A stretch of DNA of 48,632 bases from Opitutales bacterium UBA2995 (GCA_002346535.1 DDZZ01000047.1:1-48632), one strand, 5' to 3'. Shown: positions 15,892 to 25,925, counted from the first letter of the stretch. Translations and numbers: made by a program. The notes: generated from the sequence alone by a model not told the origin.

Positions 15892-16503
15892 TTAAGAAGT
15901 GGCGGACTGGTAATTTTCTTCAGCCTGAGTCCAATTCACGACATTCCAGAAAGCTGCTATGTAGTCGGGCCGCCTATTTTGGTAGTTGAGGTAATAAGCG
16001 TGTTCCCAAACATCGAGTCCGATTACCGGACTGGACCCTTCCATTATTGGCGAATCCTGATTGGCTGTTGAATGAACGGCTAGGTTTCCTCCGCTCACGC
16101 TCAGCCATGCCCAGCCACTGCCGAAGCGCGTTGCACCTGCTTTTCCAAAAGCTTCCTTTAAGGAATCTAATCCACCGAGCTCGGCATCTATGGCTGCTGC
16201 CAGTCCTCCGGTGGGAGAATCGCTTCCTCCAGGTGCAATAATTTTCCAAAAGAACGAGTGATTGCTGTGACCGCCGGCGTTGTTTCTTAACGCAGTGCGA
16301 GCTGCCTCCGGAATCGAATCGAGATCTGAGATGAGTTTGTTAACCGACTTTGCTGCCAGATCAGGATGGTTTTCCAGCACTCCATTTGCGTTCGTAATGT
16401 ATGTTTGATGGTGCTTCGTGTGGTGTATTTCCATGGTACGCGCATCTATATGCGGCTCCAGGGCATCATAAGCGTATCCAAGACTTGGAAGTTCGTATGC
16501 CAT
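15892..16503 (-). CDS. Superoxide dismutase, Mn/Fe family
   Basis: Converts superoxide to hydrogen peroxide and oxygen in the cytoplasm. The 203 residues contain the metal ligands in TKHHQTYI (His near 31), HSNHSFFW (His near 82), and DVWEHAYYLNYQNRRPDYI (Asp and His near 165-169). Gly-Gly in NNAGGHSN and Gln in TANQDSPI are the residues usual for manganese-type enzymes, so manganese is the likely metal. No signal peptide is seen. It lies 89 bases downstream of tadA on the same strand and has its own strong terminator. Confidence 0.95.
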   Translation of the reverse strand: MAYELPSLGYAYDALEPHIDARTMEIHHTKHHQTYITNANGVLENHPDLAAKSVNKLISDLDSIPEAARTALRNNAGGHSNHSFFWKIIAPGGSDSPTGGLAAAIDAELGGLDSLKEAFGKAGATRFGSGWAWLSVSGGNLAVHSTANQDSPIMEGSSPVIGLDVWEHAYYLNYQNRRPDYIAAFWNVVNWTQAEENYQSATS

Positions 16504-16592
16504 AATATTCTGTAAGGTGATTTAGGTTTATTTGATGTGAAATAGTTGGCCTACTTTTTAAAGAAATATCTTTAGAAAATTAGTATTGTGCG

Positions 16593-17126
16593 TCAATCCC
16601 TATGCGATGAATTGTCGCGTTTTTGAGAGAAAAAGTGCGATAGAACTTCCTTGCATTCCTCCTTTAAGAGACCGGAAGTGATGTTTAGTTTATGGTTTAA
16701 TGATTGGACTTTTGAAATGTCCAGTGCCCCTCCAAGAAATCCCATTTTTGAATCCGACGCAGCATATACCACTTTACCCAATCGCGACATGACAGCAGCA
16801 CCTGAACACATGGGACAAGGTTCTTTAGTTACATAGAGAGTGCAGTCGTTGAGTCTCCAGTCCCCTAATTTTTGGGTGGCCTGCGTAATTGCCAGGATCT
16901 CGGCATGGGCCGTTGCATCCCTTGTAAATTCAACTTGATTGTGAGCGCTTGCAACCACTTCACCTTGGTAGGCAATTATGGCTCCGACGGGCACCTCATT
17001 TTGTCTGTAGGCGTCTATTGAAGCATTGTATGCAAGCTGCATATAAAACAGGTCATCGCGGTTAAGTTGAGAGGGAAATACCTTTTCAAACGGGCATATT
17101 CCTTGGGGATATTGTGGTGTGTTCAC
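16593..17126 (-). CDS. tadA: tRNA-specific adenosine deaminase
   Basis: Deaminates adenosine 34 to inosine in the tRNA anticodon wobble position. The zinc site is seen in TAHAEILAI (His and catalytic Glu near residue 74-76) and PCPMCSGA (two Cys near 105-108). The 177-residue length includes an N-terminal extension of about 25 residues before the catalytic core (DLFYMQLAYNAS). The start is GTG at 17126; the internal Met28 (17045) is an alternative. It is divergent from infA. Confidence 0.92.
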   Translation of the reverse strand: MNTPQYPQGICPFEKVFPSQLNRDDLFYMQLAYNASIDAYRQNEVPVGAIIAYQGEVVASAHNQVEFTRDATAHAEILAITQATQKLGDWRLNDCTLYVTKEPCPMCSGAAVMSRLGKVVYAASDSKMGFLGGALDISKVQSLNHKLNITSGLLKEECKEVLSHFFSQKRDNSSHRD

Positions 17127-17238
17127 CTGTATTGAACTGATTCTTAAACCTTGACTCTGATATGTCTATGCAGCTTTCTACACCCTTCTTTTTTACACAA
17201 ATAGACAAGCTCAAACGAATCAACATTTATTCAAACAG

Positions 17239-17514
17239 ATGGCCAATGAGGAGGTAATCGAGGTCGAAGGCAAAATTGCCGCTGTTCTTCCGGGAACCAT
17301 GTTTCGAGTGGAGCTTGAAAATGGTCATCAAGTCCTCGCCCATATTTCAGGTAAGCTTCGAAAGAATTTTATCAAAATTACTACCGGCGACATGGTCAAA
17401 ATGGAGATGAGTCCCTACGACATCGATAAGGCCAGGATTGTTTACCGGCTTAGAAACAAGAACATTCAAAGAAACACGCCAATCCGAAGTTTTGGCCCGC
17501 GACGCAATCGATAG
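17239..17514 (+). CDS. infA: Translation initiation factor IF-1 with C-terminal extension
   Basis: Binds the A site of the 30S subunit during initiation. Residues 1-73 are a standard S1-type OB fold (EVEGKIAAVLPGTMFRVELE, then AHISGKLRKNFIKI and YDIDKARIVYR). The protein is 91 residues, about 18 more than the usual 72 or so; the added tail NIQRNTPIRSFGPRRNR is basic. The ATG has no Shine-Dalgarno sequence. It is divergent from tadA, and the 234 bases downstream hold no recognisable gene. Confidence 0.93.
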   Translation: MANEEVIEVEGKIAAVLPGTMFRVELENGHQVLAHISGKLRKNFIKITTGDMVKMEMSPYDIDKARIVYRLRNKNIQRNTPIRSFGPRRNR

Positions 17515-17748
17515 CCTGCGGGTTGTTCCTGGGAGCATAGATTTTTTGACCTTCCGCTAATTCCGCAGGGCGTTTAGGAATGCTCGCCTAATTCAGGAAA
17601 TTTGGAATCAATTAAGTCAGAAGCCGCTTATTTCTTTTCTAGCAAGTAATATCACTCAATCAATTGGCTCAATGCACCTTATAAAACTTAACCAACGAGG
17701 TTGTCATTCCATTTTAACTGACTTACTTAGGTGGGTTTAATATTGCTG

Positions 17749-19134
17749 ATGGCGGTTTCCCACTATTCATACGAAAGCAACTTTCCTGCAACCGGGGCTG
17801 AATTGTTTGCTTATCATGAACGATCTACTGCGCTCCAAAGATTAACTCCACCCTGGCAGCCCGTTAAGATTCTGAATAGATCGGGAGGAATCGAGAATGG
17901 CGCCACCGTCGATGCGGAAATCAAATTGGGTCCAATCGCGACACGGTGGAAACTAATTCACCAGGATTACTCGCAAGGACAACAGTTTGCCGATTTCCAG
18001 ATTTTCGGGCCTTTGCGGTATTGGCATCATTTGCATTCCTTTTGCTCCCTGGGATCCCGAACGGGAAATTTAAAAGAAACCATTCAGTTTGAGGTGCCTT
18101 TTGGAAGGCTGGGTCGTTGGCTCACCGAAAAAAAGATCAAGCGCACATTGAATCGCTTGTTCACGTACCGACATACGGTTACCGAAAATGATCTGAATCA
18201 CTTGATTAATTTCCGGGACCAATCTCGTCGGAAGGTTGTGATTACCGGAGGCAACGGTCTTATTGGTTCGGACTTGGCCATCTTTTTAGCAGTACAGGGC
18301 CACGACGTTTTGATTCTTAGCCGAAGTGGGAAAAGCCTGGTATTCGGAATCCGCGCCGCCCGGTGGGATCCAAAAAAACGCTACATTGATTCGGCTGCCA
18401 CAGCGAATGCCGACTGTTGGATCCATTTGGCCGGTGAAAACATTGCCAAAAGGCACTGGACTCAAAGCAGAATTCGGGAAATAAGGGATAGTCGGGTCGA
18501 AACGACCAGTTTCTTGGCTGATTATTTGGCTAAATTGGAAGACCCTCCGGAGTGTTTTATCAGCGCTTCGGGAACGGGTTTTTACGGGTCCCGGAATGAG
18601 GTCGTTGATGAGTCTACAAGCAAAGGTAAAGGAATTCTTTCGGATATTTGCCATGCCTGGGAAGACGCTTCAAATGTCCTTGAAAGTGCAGGAATTCGAA
18701 GAGTCTTTGTGCGGACAGGAGTTGTCCTCAGTTTGAATGGTGGTGCCCTCGCGAAATTGTTGCCTTTCTACCGGGTGGGCCTGGGGGGGAGGATCGGATC
18801 CGGAACCCAGTATTGGAGTTGGATAGCCATGGATGATTTGTTGCGAGTTTTTGATACAGCGATGCAGGATTCTCGCTTGTCTGGACCCATCAATGCCACG
18901 GCACCGATTCCGGTTTCAAATCGAGAGTTTTCCAAAACTCTTGGCGCGATATTAAATCGTCCGGCCATTCTTCCTGCTCCCGCATGGGTGTTGAAGTCGC
19001 TCCTTGGTCGTATGGCGGATGAAGCGCTCTTGTCGGATCAAAATGTGGTCCCTGATAAGCTGACAAGAATGGGGTTTAGTTTTAATTTTCCGGAGCTAGA
19101 CCTGGCATTGTCCCATAGTTTGGGAGTCTACTGA
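17749..19134 (+). CDS. SRPBCC domain fused to a TIGR01777-type SDR epimerase
   Basis: Two domains. Residues 1-150 resemble an SRPBCC (START-like) ligand-binding fold, seen in FAYHERSTALQRLTPPW and FEVPFGRLG. From about residue 165 a nucleotide-binding SDR of the YfcH/TIGR01777 family begins with VVITGGNGLIGSDLA, then WIHLAGENIAKRHWT, SASGTGFYG, WEDAS and RTGVVLSLNGGALAK. Substrate is unknown; the fusion suggests that the first domain presents a hydrophobic ligand. I chose the ATG at 17749 over a GTG six codons upstream because it matches the usual domain start. It is isolated between infA and dctQ. Confidence 0.88.
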   Translation: MAVSHYSYESNFPATGAELFAYHERSTALQRLTPPWQPVKILNRSGGIENGATVDAEIKLGPIATRWKLIHQDYSQGQQFADFQIFGPLRYWHHLHSFCSLGSRTGNLKETIQFEVPFGRLGRWLTEKKIKRTLNRLFTYRHTVTENDLNHLINFRDQSRRKVVITGGNGLIGSDLAIFLAVQGHDVLILSRSGKSLVFGIRAARWDPKKRYIDSAATANADCWIHLAGENIAKRHWTQSRIREIRDSRVETTSFLADYLAKLEDPPECFISASGTGFYGSRNEVVDESTSKGKGILSDICHAWEDASNVLESAGIRRVFVRTGVVLSLNGGALAKLLPFYRVGLGGRIGSGTQYWSWIAMDDLLRVFDTAMQDSRLSGPINATAPIPVSNREFSKTLGAILNRPAILPAPAWVLKSLLGRMADEALLSDQNVVPDKLTRMGFSFNFPELDLALSHSLGVY

Positions 19135-19241
19135 ATAGTTACTTATTGCCAGTTATGATAATCCTACCCACCTTCAATGCCTCAGCCCGGATTTAAGAAG
19201 TTTCTCGGCTTTTTACTCACCCTTTTTCGTATTATTAGTCT

Positions 19242-19763
19242 TTGATGAGCCACCTCGAACGAATTGAGCGTTTTTTGGAAAGACTGGGCAAATTCTACGC
19301 CTGGATTTTGATGGCACTTGTTGTATCCATCATTCTTCAGGTTGGCTTAAATTTAATGAGTAGCTCCATTACATGGATGGAGGAGCTGCAGTGGTATTTG
19401 TACGGAATTTCGGGGATGGTTTCCATGTCTTATACCATGACTGGCAACGGACATGTTAGGGTGGATATCTTTCACAGAAACTTTTCGGTAAGGAAAAAAC
19501 AGATACTGGAAACGCTCTGGATACTGATTGCATTAATCCCACTTTTTATTGTGATCTTGATCTACGGTTGGGAGTTTGCCGTCGACGCTTTCTTGAGAAA
19601 AGAAGGGAGCCCTGATCCCGGCGGAATGTCTTATCGTTGGGTCGTTAAAGCCTTCATTCCTATTTCGAGTTTTCTCCTCATTGTAACAGCTTGTTTGAGG
19701 GCTGCGTTGATTTGGTCAAAACCCGAACTTTTGGAAGATTCTTCTATCATTCATGGTAATTGA
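19242..19763 (+). CDS. dctQ: TRAP transporter small permease DctQ
   Basis: The small membrane subunit of a tripartite ATP-independent transporter for organic acids. The 173 residues have four membrane helices, with the typical WMEELQWYLYGISGMVSMSY segment and GHVRVDIF motif. The stop overlaps the dctM start by 11 bases, so the two are coupled. No DctP binding protein is found before or after the pair, so the substrate cannot be predicted. Confidence 0.9.
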   Translation: MMSHLERIERFLERLGKFYAWILMALVVSIILQVGLNLMSSSITWMEELQWYLYGISGMVSMSYTMTGNGHVRVDIFHRNFSVRKKQILETLWILIALIPLFIVILIYGWEFAVDAFLRKEGSPDPGGMSYRWVVKAFIPISSFLLIVTACLRAALIWSKPELLEDSSIIHGN

Positions 19764-21147
19764 AAGCGTACTTCTGTTGGTCTTGTGCTTTTGCTTTTTA
19801 GGGTTTCTGATGATAGGAGTCCCAGTTGGTTTCTCTTTGGGAGGTGCTTCATTTATCACAACAGCGCTAGCCATAGCTTTTGACTCCCTTTTTGGGGCAT
19901 TTTCAGGAGTCGATTTTCAGGCATTTTCGTTGGTTGTTAACCGGACTTATGGACTTATGAGAAACTGGGCTTTGGTGGCTCTGCCGATGTTTATTCTGAT
20001 GGGAAATTTTTTGGATAAGTCAGGTCTTGCAGAAAAATTGATGCATTCTTTGGGTTTGGTAACCCGAAGGTTTCCAGGTGGCCTGGCCTTAAGTGTAACC
20101 TTTATCGGGTTACTCTTGGCTGCGTCTACCGGTATTATCGGAGCAAGTGTCGTTTTGTTAGGCATGGTCTCCTTGCCGGTGATGATGAAGGCCAATTATG
20201 ATAAATCCTTGGCGATTGGCACTGTTTGTGGTGCCGGCACCTTGGGAATTCTGATTCCACCCAGTATTATGCTGATTATTATGGCGGACCGCTTGCAACT
20301 ATCCGTTGGGGATTTGTTTCTGGGAGCCTTTATTCCCGGGCTGCTTTTGGCGGGATTCTATTTTATTTACATTATTGGATTTGCCTTGTTTAGACCGAAT
20401 GCCGCTCCTCCGGTTAAAATTGATTCTAAAGAAAAGGAGGAAGGAAATATCAAAGCCCTTATCTTGGCAATTTTTCCAACGATGGCTCTGATTCTCCTGG
20501 TTTTGGGATCAATCTTTTACGGTGTGGCCACACCGACTGAAGCTAGTGGTCTGGGTGCTGGTGGAGCCATTATTCTCGCTGCAATAAATAAGAAGTTAAC
20601 GCTCAAAGTCATACGCGATTCGCTTCAAGCAACCTTGCATACCTTGGGCTTTCTATTCGCGATCTTTATTGGGGCAACCTGCTTTTCTCTTGTTTTGAGG
20701 TTGTTGGGAGGGGATGAGCTGGTGGCTAATCTAGTGCAAAATTGGGAAGTTGGATATTATGTGAAAATTGGCACAATTTTGTTCGTAGTCTTCTTGTTGG
20801 GATTCTTTTTGGAATGGATTGAGATAACCCTGATCATTTTACCGATAGTGGGAATTGTGATTCTGGGTATGGATTTTGTCTGGCTGGAAGATACAGGCAT
20901 GGATCCTGCATCGAGACCGTCGCTTGTTTGGTTTTGTATCCTTTTTGCAATGACGCTGCAAACATCCTTTTTAACGCCCCCAGTAGGATTCGCTCTTTTT
21001 TATGTTAAAGGCGTTGCTCCAAGGGAATTTACGATTGGCGATATCTATCGTGGGGCCGTTCCCTTTATTGTCTTGCAGGTGATTGCCTTGGCATTGCTTA
21101 TGGTCTTTCCGATGCTAGTGTTGTGGCTACCAAGCATTAGCTATTAA
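19753..21147 (+). CDS. dctM: TRAP transporter large permease DctM
   Basis: The large, roughly 12-helix subunit that carries out sodium-driven transport. The 464 residues contain GVPVGFSLGG, ALPMFILMGNFLDKSGLAEKL, a GILIPPSIMLIIMADRLQLSVGDLF loop region and VATPTEASGLGAGGA, all typical of DctM. Length is close to the family norm. It converges on the DUF1501 gene with only 21 bases between the stops. Confidence 0.94.
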   Translation: MVIESVLLLVLCFCFLGFLMIGVPVGFSLGGASFITTALAIAFDSLFGAFSGVDFQAFSLVVNRTYGLMRNWALVALPMFILMGNFLDKSGLAEKLMHSLGLVTRRFPGGLALSVTFIGLLLAASTGIIGASVVLLGMVSLPVMMKANYDKSLAIGTVCGAGTLGILIPPSIMLIIMADRLQLSVGDLFLGAFIPGLLLAGFYFIYIIGFALFRPNAAPPVKIDSKEKEEGNIKALILAIFPTMALILLVLGSIFYGVATPTEASGLGAGGAIILAAINKKLTLKVIRDSLQATLHTLGFLFAIFIGATCFSLVLRLLGGDELVANLVQNWEVGYYVKIGTILFVVFLLGFFLEWIEITLIILPIVGIVILGMDFVWLEDTGMDPASRPSLVWFCILFAMTLQTSFLTPPVGFALFYVKGVAPREFTIGDIYRGAVPFIVLQVIALALLMVFPMLVLWLPSISY

Positions 21148-21168
21148 TTCGAGGTTTATTGGATCCTC

Positions 21169-22560
21169 TTAGGATAAAAAACCCAGTGGATGAGTGATCA
21201 ATGCTGGATCGTAGAAGTTCAAGATGTTTGGGAACACTGTTTCCATTTCACCTCCGGACACTCCAAACCACCGGGCTAGTTCGGAACTGTATTCATCCAC
21301 TGAAGTGGTTGGTATCAATCTAGCACGATTGAGCATTAGACTGTTACTTAATGCCAAGGAAGGATACTGACCGTAAATTCTGCCTCCGTTAACCGGACCT
21401 CCGAGAACAAACTGATTTCCACCCCAGGCGTGGTCTGAACCGGCTCCATTGGAAGTTAGAGTTCTTCCAAAATCAGACGCTGTAAAAAGTACTACCTTCT
21501 CTGCCATACCAATTTCATCCATGGCTTCCTTGAAGTATTTTACCGCTGCATCGACCTCGCCTAACATAAGTTCCTGTGCATTTAAAACTTCACTGTGGTG
21601 ATCCCAGCCTCCCGTGCGCACAAAGAAGGTTTGTCGCTTATGGTTTAAGGTTTCGTGGGCTGCAATAGTCCGTGCCACCATAGTCATACGTTGGGTCAGC
21701 CGGGTAGAAACCTCTGGCTGGGTAGTAAGGCTGATATTTTCAATAGCTTTGTTAAATATTATGCTGGAATCGATAAATCGGCGCGTGTTTTTTGCGAAAG
21801 TACTAGTAAACAGATTTTTGTATTCTAGCTCAAGAAGACCGTCCACCGCCGCCTTTTCAAAGGGATCGGAGTAGGCAACCATTTCTGTTCCTCCATTTAA
21901 TCCACTTATGTAGGAGAATGCTTCGTTTCCTGCCTGAAATACATTTACTCCACTGAGCGAAATGTTCATGGAGACCAAGGAATTTTCGTTCATGGATTGA
22001 AGAAGGTCTGCTGTTCTACCTCCCCAGCCTCCAGGGCCAGCCCCCTTGATTTGTGGCATCGAAGTTTGCCAATGAATTTGTTGGTCTGAATGTGAAAATA
22101 AGCCACTGGGCCTTAACCTGCTTGTGTTCTCAAACTCATTCCTGTCTTTGATTGGCCCAACCAATGTCCCAACATTGGAAACAAAAGCTAAATCTTGGTT
22201 GTTGTATAATTCTTGCAGTCTCCACATGCTCGGATGAACACCAAATTCAGAATAGGACTGCCCGGGTGATGAAATGGGCAGCAAATTCTCCTGTGGTAAT
22301 GCCAAATTATTTCTTGTTTGCGCGTACTCATTATAAGCGGATTGATTGCGCGGCACCAGCATGTTAAAGGAATCGTTTCCTCCTTGTAGAAAAAGGCAGA
22401 CCATTGCTTTGTAATCATCATTTGGGCTTAGGTCTGTGGCAGCTGCTGTGGCTGCCATTCGCAAGTTTAACAAGCTCGAAAACAGAGCGGTTGAGCCAAC
22501 CGCTGCGCAACTAGCTTCTCCTAAGAATTTTCTTCGCGAAAGTACTCTTTCGTTTTTCAT
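21169..22560 (-). CDS. DUF1501 protein with Tat signal
   Basis: A secreted protein of about 463 residues. The start at ATG 22560 gives MKNERVLSRRKFLG, with a twin-arginine motif at residues 8-14; the longer open frame to 22584 would overlap the DUF1800 stop. The mature part shows MVCLFLQGGNDSFNMLVP, VRTGGWDHHSE and VVLFTASDFGRTLTSNGAGSDHAWGG, hallmarks of DUF1501, whose alkaline-phosphatase-like fold is related to sulfatases. DUF1501 and DUF1800 genes are habitual partners in planctomycetes and verrucomicrobia, but their substrate is unknown. The TatA at 4653-4961 is a plausible exporter. Confidence 0.92.
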   Translation of the reverse strand: MKNERVLSRRKFLGEASCAAVGSTALFSSLLNLRMAATAAATDLSPNDDYKAMVCLFLQGGNDSFNMLVPRNQSAYNEYAQTRNNLALPQENLLPISSPGQSYSEFGVHPSMWRLQELYNNQDLAFVSNVGTLVGPIKDRNEFENTSRLRPSGLFSHSDQQIHWQTSMPQIKGAGPGGWGGRTADLLQSMNENSLVSMNISLSGVNVFQAGNEAFSYISGLNGGTEMVAYSDPFEKAAVDGLLELEYKNLFTSTFAKNTRRFIDSSIIFNKAIENISLTTQPEVSTRLTQRMTMVARTIAAHETLNHKRQTFFVRTGGWDHHSEVLNAQELMLGEVDAAVKYFKEAMDEIGMAEKVVLFTASDFGRTLTSNGAGSDHAWGGNQFVLGGPVNGGRIYGQYPSLALSNSLMLNRARLIPTTSVDEYSSELARWFGVSGGEMETVFPNILNFYDPALITHPLGFLS

Positions 22561-22567
22561 GTCAGCC

Positions 22568-24712
22568 TCATTCCAATATAGCAAATTCTGGACTCAAACT
22601 GATTAGGACAACCGCTCTTTTCACCCGAGCCTCAGCAAATAGACCTGGGACCGCTTCCACGGCTTCCTTGATTATATCCTTGGTTTCATCCTTTAATGTC
22701 TGGTGGGTAAGTAGGAGGTCTAGATAAGCGATTAATTCCGGAACATCGTCAGTCAATGGAATCGCCTCAGAATAATCGAGTTGAGGGCGTGGGGCATTTC
22801 CGAGGGCTACGGCGCCGGATAATCCGTTATTGATAAGTAGGTTGAAAATTCGAAAAGTTTTCAGTCCAGTTGAATCGTCCAGGATCTGAAACTCAGGTGC
22901 CACTAAGCTCGCATCTTGAATTTCTCCTTGGGGAAAAAATTCCGGCAAATAAAAGTTAAATACACTGGGATAGCGGTAAGGTGACATGCCAAAATCGTCA
23001 TCCATCGATCGAATCCAAAAATGCGGATTTTGAGCGTTGTGCTCTATGTTGAATGCTCGGCAAATTTGAGTGAATTTCAACATAGGCTCGCGTAATTTTC
23101 CCCTGCCGTTTTCGACAGCATATCCAGCATCCCTTGCTTCGGGATCAAGAAGTATGGCCTTGCAAACCGCAGCGAGATCTCCTCTTTCACCATCTCCATT
23201 GTCTATAAAGGCATTAGCTACTCGTTCAACATACTCCGGGCTTGGGTTTGAGCAGGTCAACCTTTGAATCAGACGGTATGCAATGAACGGAGCAGTATTA
23301 GAATGATTGAACAGCACATCAAGTGCTAATGAAATATCCTCGATGGTATTCCCACCAGCCGGAATGATAGATCCGTCGAACATTTCCTTCGCCGTTCGGT
23401 CATGGCGGTTATTGTTTTCCCGCATGGGATCAACCCGGTTGGGATTCCAATATAGATTCGGCTTGTTTACCTGGCGTATCAATCCAGTAAATACTTTTGC
23501 GAGTTCTGTAATGTGATAGTTGGTATAGGTAGGGATTGGTTCTCCTTGTTCATCCAGTTTAAGAGTACCGTCGCTGTTGAGATGCCACAAACCAATTGTA
23601 AACAATTGCATCACCTCCCGCGCGTAGTTTTCATCGGGAAGTTGATCGCCATTTGCTTTTCGATTACCCACATAAGTGAGGTAGTCGCCCATTTTGGGTG
23701 AAAGAGTTACATCTTGTAAGAGATTCCTAAAGTTTCCGAACGCATTGTTTACTAATATGTCGTACCAATTTACCCATTGAATTGGGTATTGATTGGCTTT
23801 GCTTCCCAGTTCTCCCATGACGAATATTTGGGATAGTGCCCAAGCCATCCGCTGGCGTAATTGATCCTCTCCAAGCAGCGCCACGTCCCACCATACGGTT
23901 ACCTTTAATGTTCCTGCTCCCCCTTTGTATTCATCGCGGATTTCCCGTGGGTCGATGGAGTTAGACAGCCCCATTGAATAGTAATGGGCTAGATGTGAAG
24001 TGGCTGGCAGGGCGATCTGATCGTCGATCCAACCCTCAAAATTCAGATCGGTGTTCGCGAGAGCTTCTATTTGTGCCATGGTAGGCCCAAAGGTAGCTTG
24101 TTTCAGGAAGCGCGCAGCCATAGCTTTTCTTTGCAGCGTTCCCTCGTCTCCCTCGACCCGGAGCCTTAAAAAAGTAGCATCTGGCCAGTTTTCGTATGAA
24201 AGGGTAACATTTTCTGAAGTCTCATTTATCTCAAAACTTTCTGCCACAGATTGCCATGGAGCATTTCCCAGTTTTCTGGCTAATGTTGTCCAATCAGTGT
24301 CCTTAAGACTGGCTTTGCTTTCGAGCAGATAAATCATGTCCCGCTTCCCGGCAAATGGCAAAAGTACTTGAGGGTTTCGACGACCAGATCGCCCTGCCAG
24401 CCACTTCACATCTAGCCCATTACTATTCAATGGGGCTGTCCAACCCCATACTTTGGTTTCGTCTTCCCTCTGAAATACGGGGGATGAACCATATTTGAAG
24501 GGATCAATTGCATCTTCGGGCAGGCCTCCCAACGCATATTCCATAAAACTTGGAACACCATCTCTATCTGGATCCGTGCCACTGGGTTGCCCTGGGATCT
24601 GCTCCAACCAATCGGGAAAATCTTTGGTGTTAGCCTGCAAATGGTTCTCGATGAAGGACGCATAGGCCATAGCCATTATCCAGGCAGGCAAAAAAGTGAA
24701 TTTCTTCAGCAT
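22568..24712 (-). CDS. DUF1800 protein with N-terminal Asp-rich motif
   Basis: A secreted protein of 714 residues with a signal peptide (about 1-28). An Asp-rich, calcium-binding-like motif DPDRDGVPSFMEYALG sits at 47-62. The DUF1800 domain spans about 200-714 with RFLKQATFGPTMAQIEALA, MAWALSQIF, DYLTYVGNRKANGDQLPDEN, REVMQLFTIGLW and HDRTAKEMFDG. The reaction is unknown. It is transcribed just ahead of the DUF1501 gene, seven bases apart, so the two are co-expressed. Nothing is recognised in the 202 bases upstream. Confidence 0.92.
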   Translation of the reverse strand: MLKKFTFLPAWIMAMAYASFIENHLQANTKDFPDWLEQIPGQPSGTDPDRDGVPSFMEYALGGLPEDAIDPFKYGSSPVFQREDETKVWGWTAPLNSNGLDVKWLAGRSGRRNPQVLLPFAGKRDMIYLLESKASLKDTDWTTLARKLGNAPWQSVAESFEINETSENVTLSYENWPDATFLRLRVEGDEGTLQRKAMAARFLKQATFGPTMAQIEALANTDLNFEGWIDDQIALPATSHLAHYYSMGLSNSIDPREIRDEYKGGAGTLKVTVWWDVALLGEDQLRQRMAWALSQIFVMGELGSKANQYPIQWVNWYDILVNNAFGNFRNLLQDVTLSPKMGDYLTYVGNRKANGDQLPDENYAREVMQLFTIGLWHLNSDGTLKLDEQGEPIPTYTNYHITELAKVFTGLIRQVNKPNLYWNPNRVDPMRENNNRHDRTAKEMFDGSIIPAGGNTIEDISLALDVLFNHSNTAPFIAYRLIQRLTCSNPSPEYVERVANAFIDNGDGERGDLAAVCKAILLDPEARDAGYAVENGRGKLREPMLKFTQICRAFNIEHNAQNPHFWIRSMDDDFGMSPYRYPSVFNFYLPEFFPQGEIQDASLVAPEFQILDDSTGLKTFRIFNLLINNGLSGAVALGNAPRPQLDYSEAIPLTDDVPELIAYLDLLLTHQTLKDETKDIIKEAVEAVPGLFAEARVKRAVVLISLSPEFAILE

Positions 24713-24914
24713 TTACTTTAAAGGGGAGTCCTACACAGGAAAAATACAGGACAATGATTATTCTAGAGCGTATCGACTAAGTAATAAGTGTTTTGTCTCC
24801 AGTTTTTTAGGGCAATTACAAATATTGCATTTTATCTGGATTTGTGAAGCGGGAATTTTCTATTTGCTGCTTTTTTTATATATACCCGCATAAATGGTAA
24901 CTCCAAAAATGCTT

Positions 24915-25712
24915 TCAAATGACCTGATAATGCAAAAGTCGATAGCTTTTCTGGGCTTTGAACTTTTCTGAATCGATTAAGTCTTTGTCTCTCTGAATTT
25001 TAAGCCACTTTTTCCTAAGGATTCTGAAAACTAATTTTGTCAGGATTGGATGTTTTTTCCGCGTTTGTTCAGAAAAAATTTCCAGGCCTTTAAGCGCCTT
25101 GGTGGCCAATATCATCGCCAAATCTAGCGTTCTGGCAGTTTCTTGGGTGATATCAACTTCTTCAAGTAATTCGAATTGATGACCCGTGGCTTGTTGCCTG
25201 AATTCCTCTAAATTGTGCCCGCTTTTTGCCAAGACCCCCTCAGCATTATTGAGAATGAAGTAATCACAAATTAATAAATGTCCTTTTGGAACTAATCGGC
25301 TTCGGGATTTCTCAAATAACTTTTCATGGGGAATATATTGGGCCGATTCACTCATTACCAGACAGTCGAAAGTCTGATCAGTTTTTAGATCTTCGAATCG
25401 GCAATGATGAAATGGCACATTGAGATTTTGCGTGAAGTTGTTCTTTTGAGTTTCATCGGGCGATAGGCCTTGAACCTCTTTCCCCATGGAAAGCAACCTT
25501 TGGGTCAAGGCGGAGGTTCCACAACCAACATCCAGAATTTTCCGGGACTGTTCAGGTATTCGGTTAACCAAGAAATCTTCATACCTTTGTTGGGCATTTT
25601 TCAGATTAGACAAGGTGAGTTCTTCGTCCTCGCTCCAGATCCCGTAATGTAAATGGTTCAACCCCAACACTTCGTTGTAAAACCGCAGAGATCTGTCGTT
25701 TTCTTTTGACAT
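24915..25712 (-). CDS. SAM-dependent methyltransferase, small-molecule type
   Basis: A class I methyltransferase of 265 residues. The SAM-binding motif I is KILDVGCGTSALTQRL (about 59-73), with motif II-like EVQGLSPDE and CLVMSESAQYIP downstream. The N-terminal FYNEVLGLNHLHYGIW and the helical insert near 170-215 are typical of methyltransferases acting on lipids, quinones or sterols. The target cannot be told. The gene stands alone; 213 bases without genes separate it from the divergent lactate permease. Confidence 0.8.
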   Translation of the reverse strand: MSKENDRSLRFYNEVLGLNHLHYGIWSEDEELTLSNLKNAQQRYEDFLVNRIPEQSRKILDVGCGTSALTQRLLSMGKEVQGLSPDETQKNNFTQNLNVPFHHCRFEDLKTDQTFDCLVMSESAQYIPHEKLFEKSRSRLVPKGHLLICDYFILNNAEGVLAKSGHNLEEFRQQATGHQFELLEEVDITQETARTLDLAMILATKALKGLEIFSEQTRKKHPILTKLVFRILRKKWLKIQRDKDLIDSEKFKAQKSYRLLHYQVI

Positions 25713-25925
25713 AGGGGCGGACTAAACCGGTTTTCGATTGGGTTGCAAGGGATATTAAAATTCCAGTAGGTGTATCAAGAATTCCTCTGGATGGGAAAGG
25801 TTTCGCCAGTATAAAAATGGCGTTTCTTATTTCACCAAACACTTGCAGATGGGGTTTTATTAATGATAAGTGAATCGAACGATTTTAAAATAAGATCTTT
25901 TTAGCTCCAACTAACTCATTCATTC

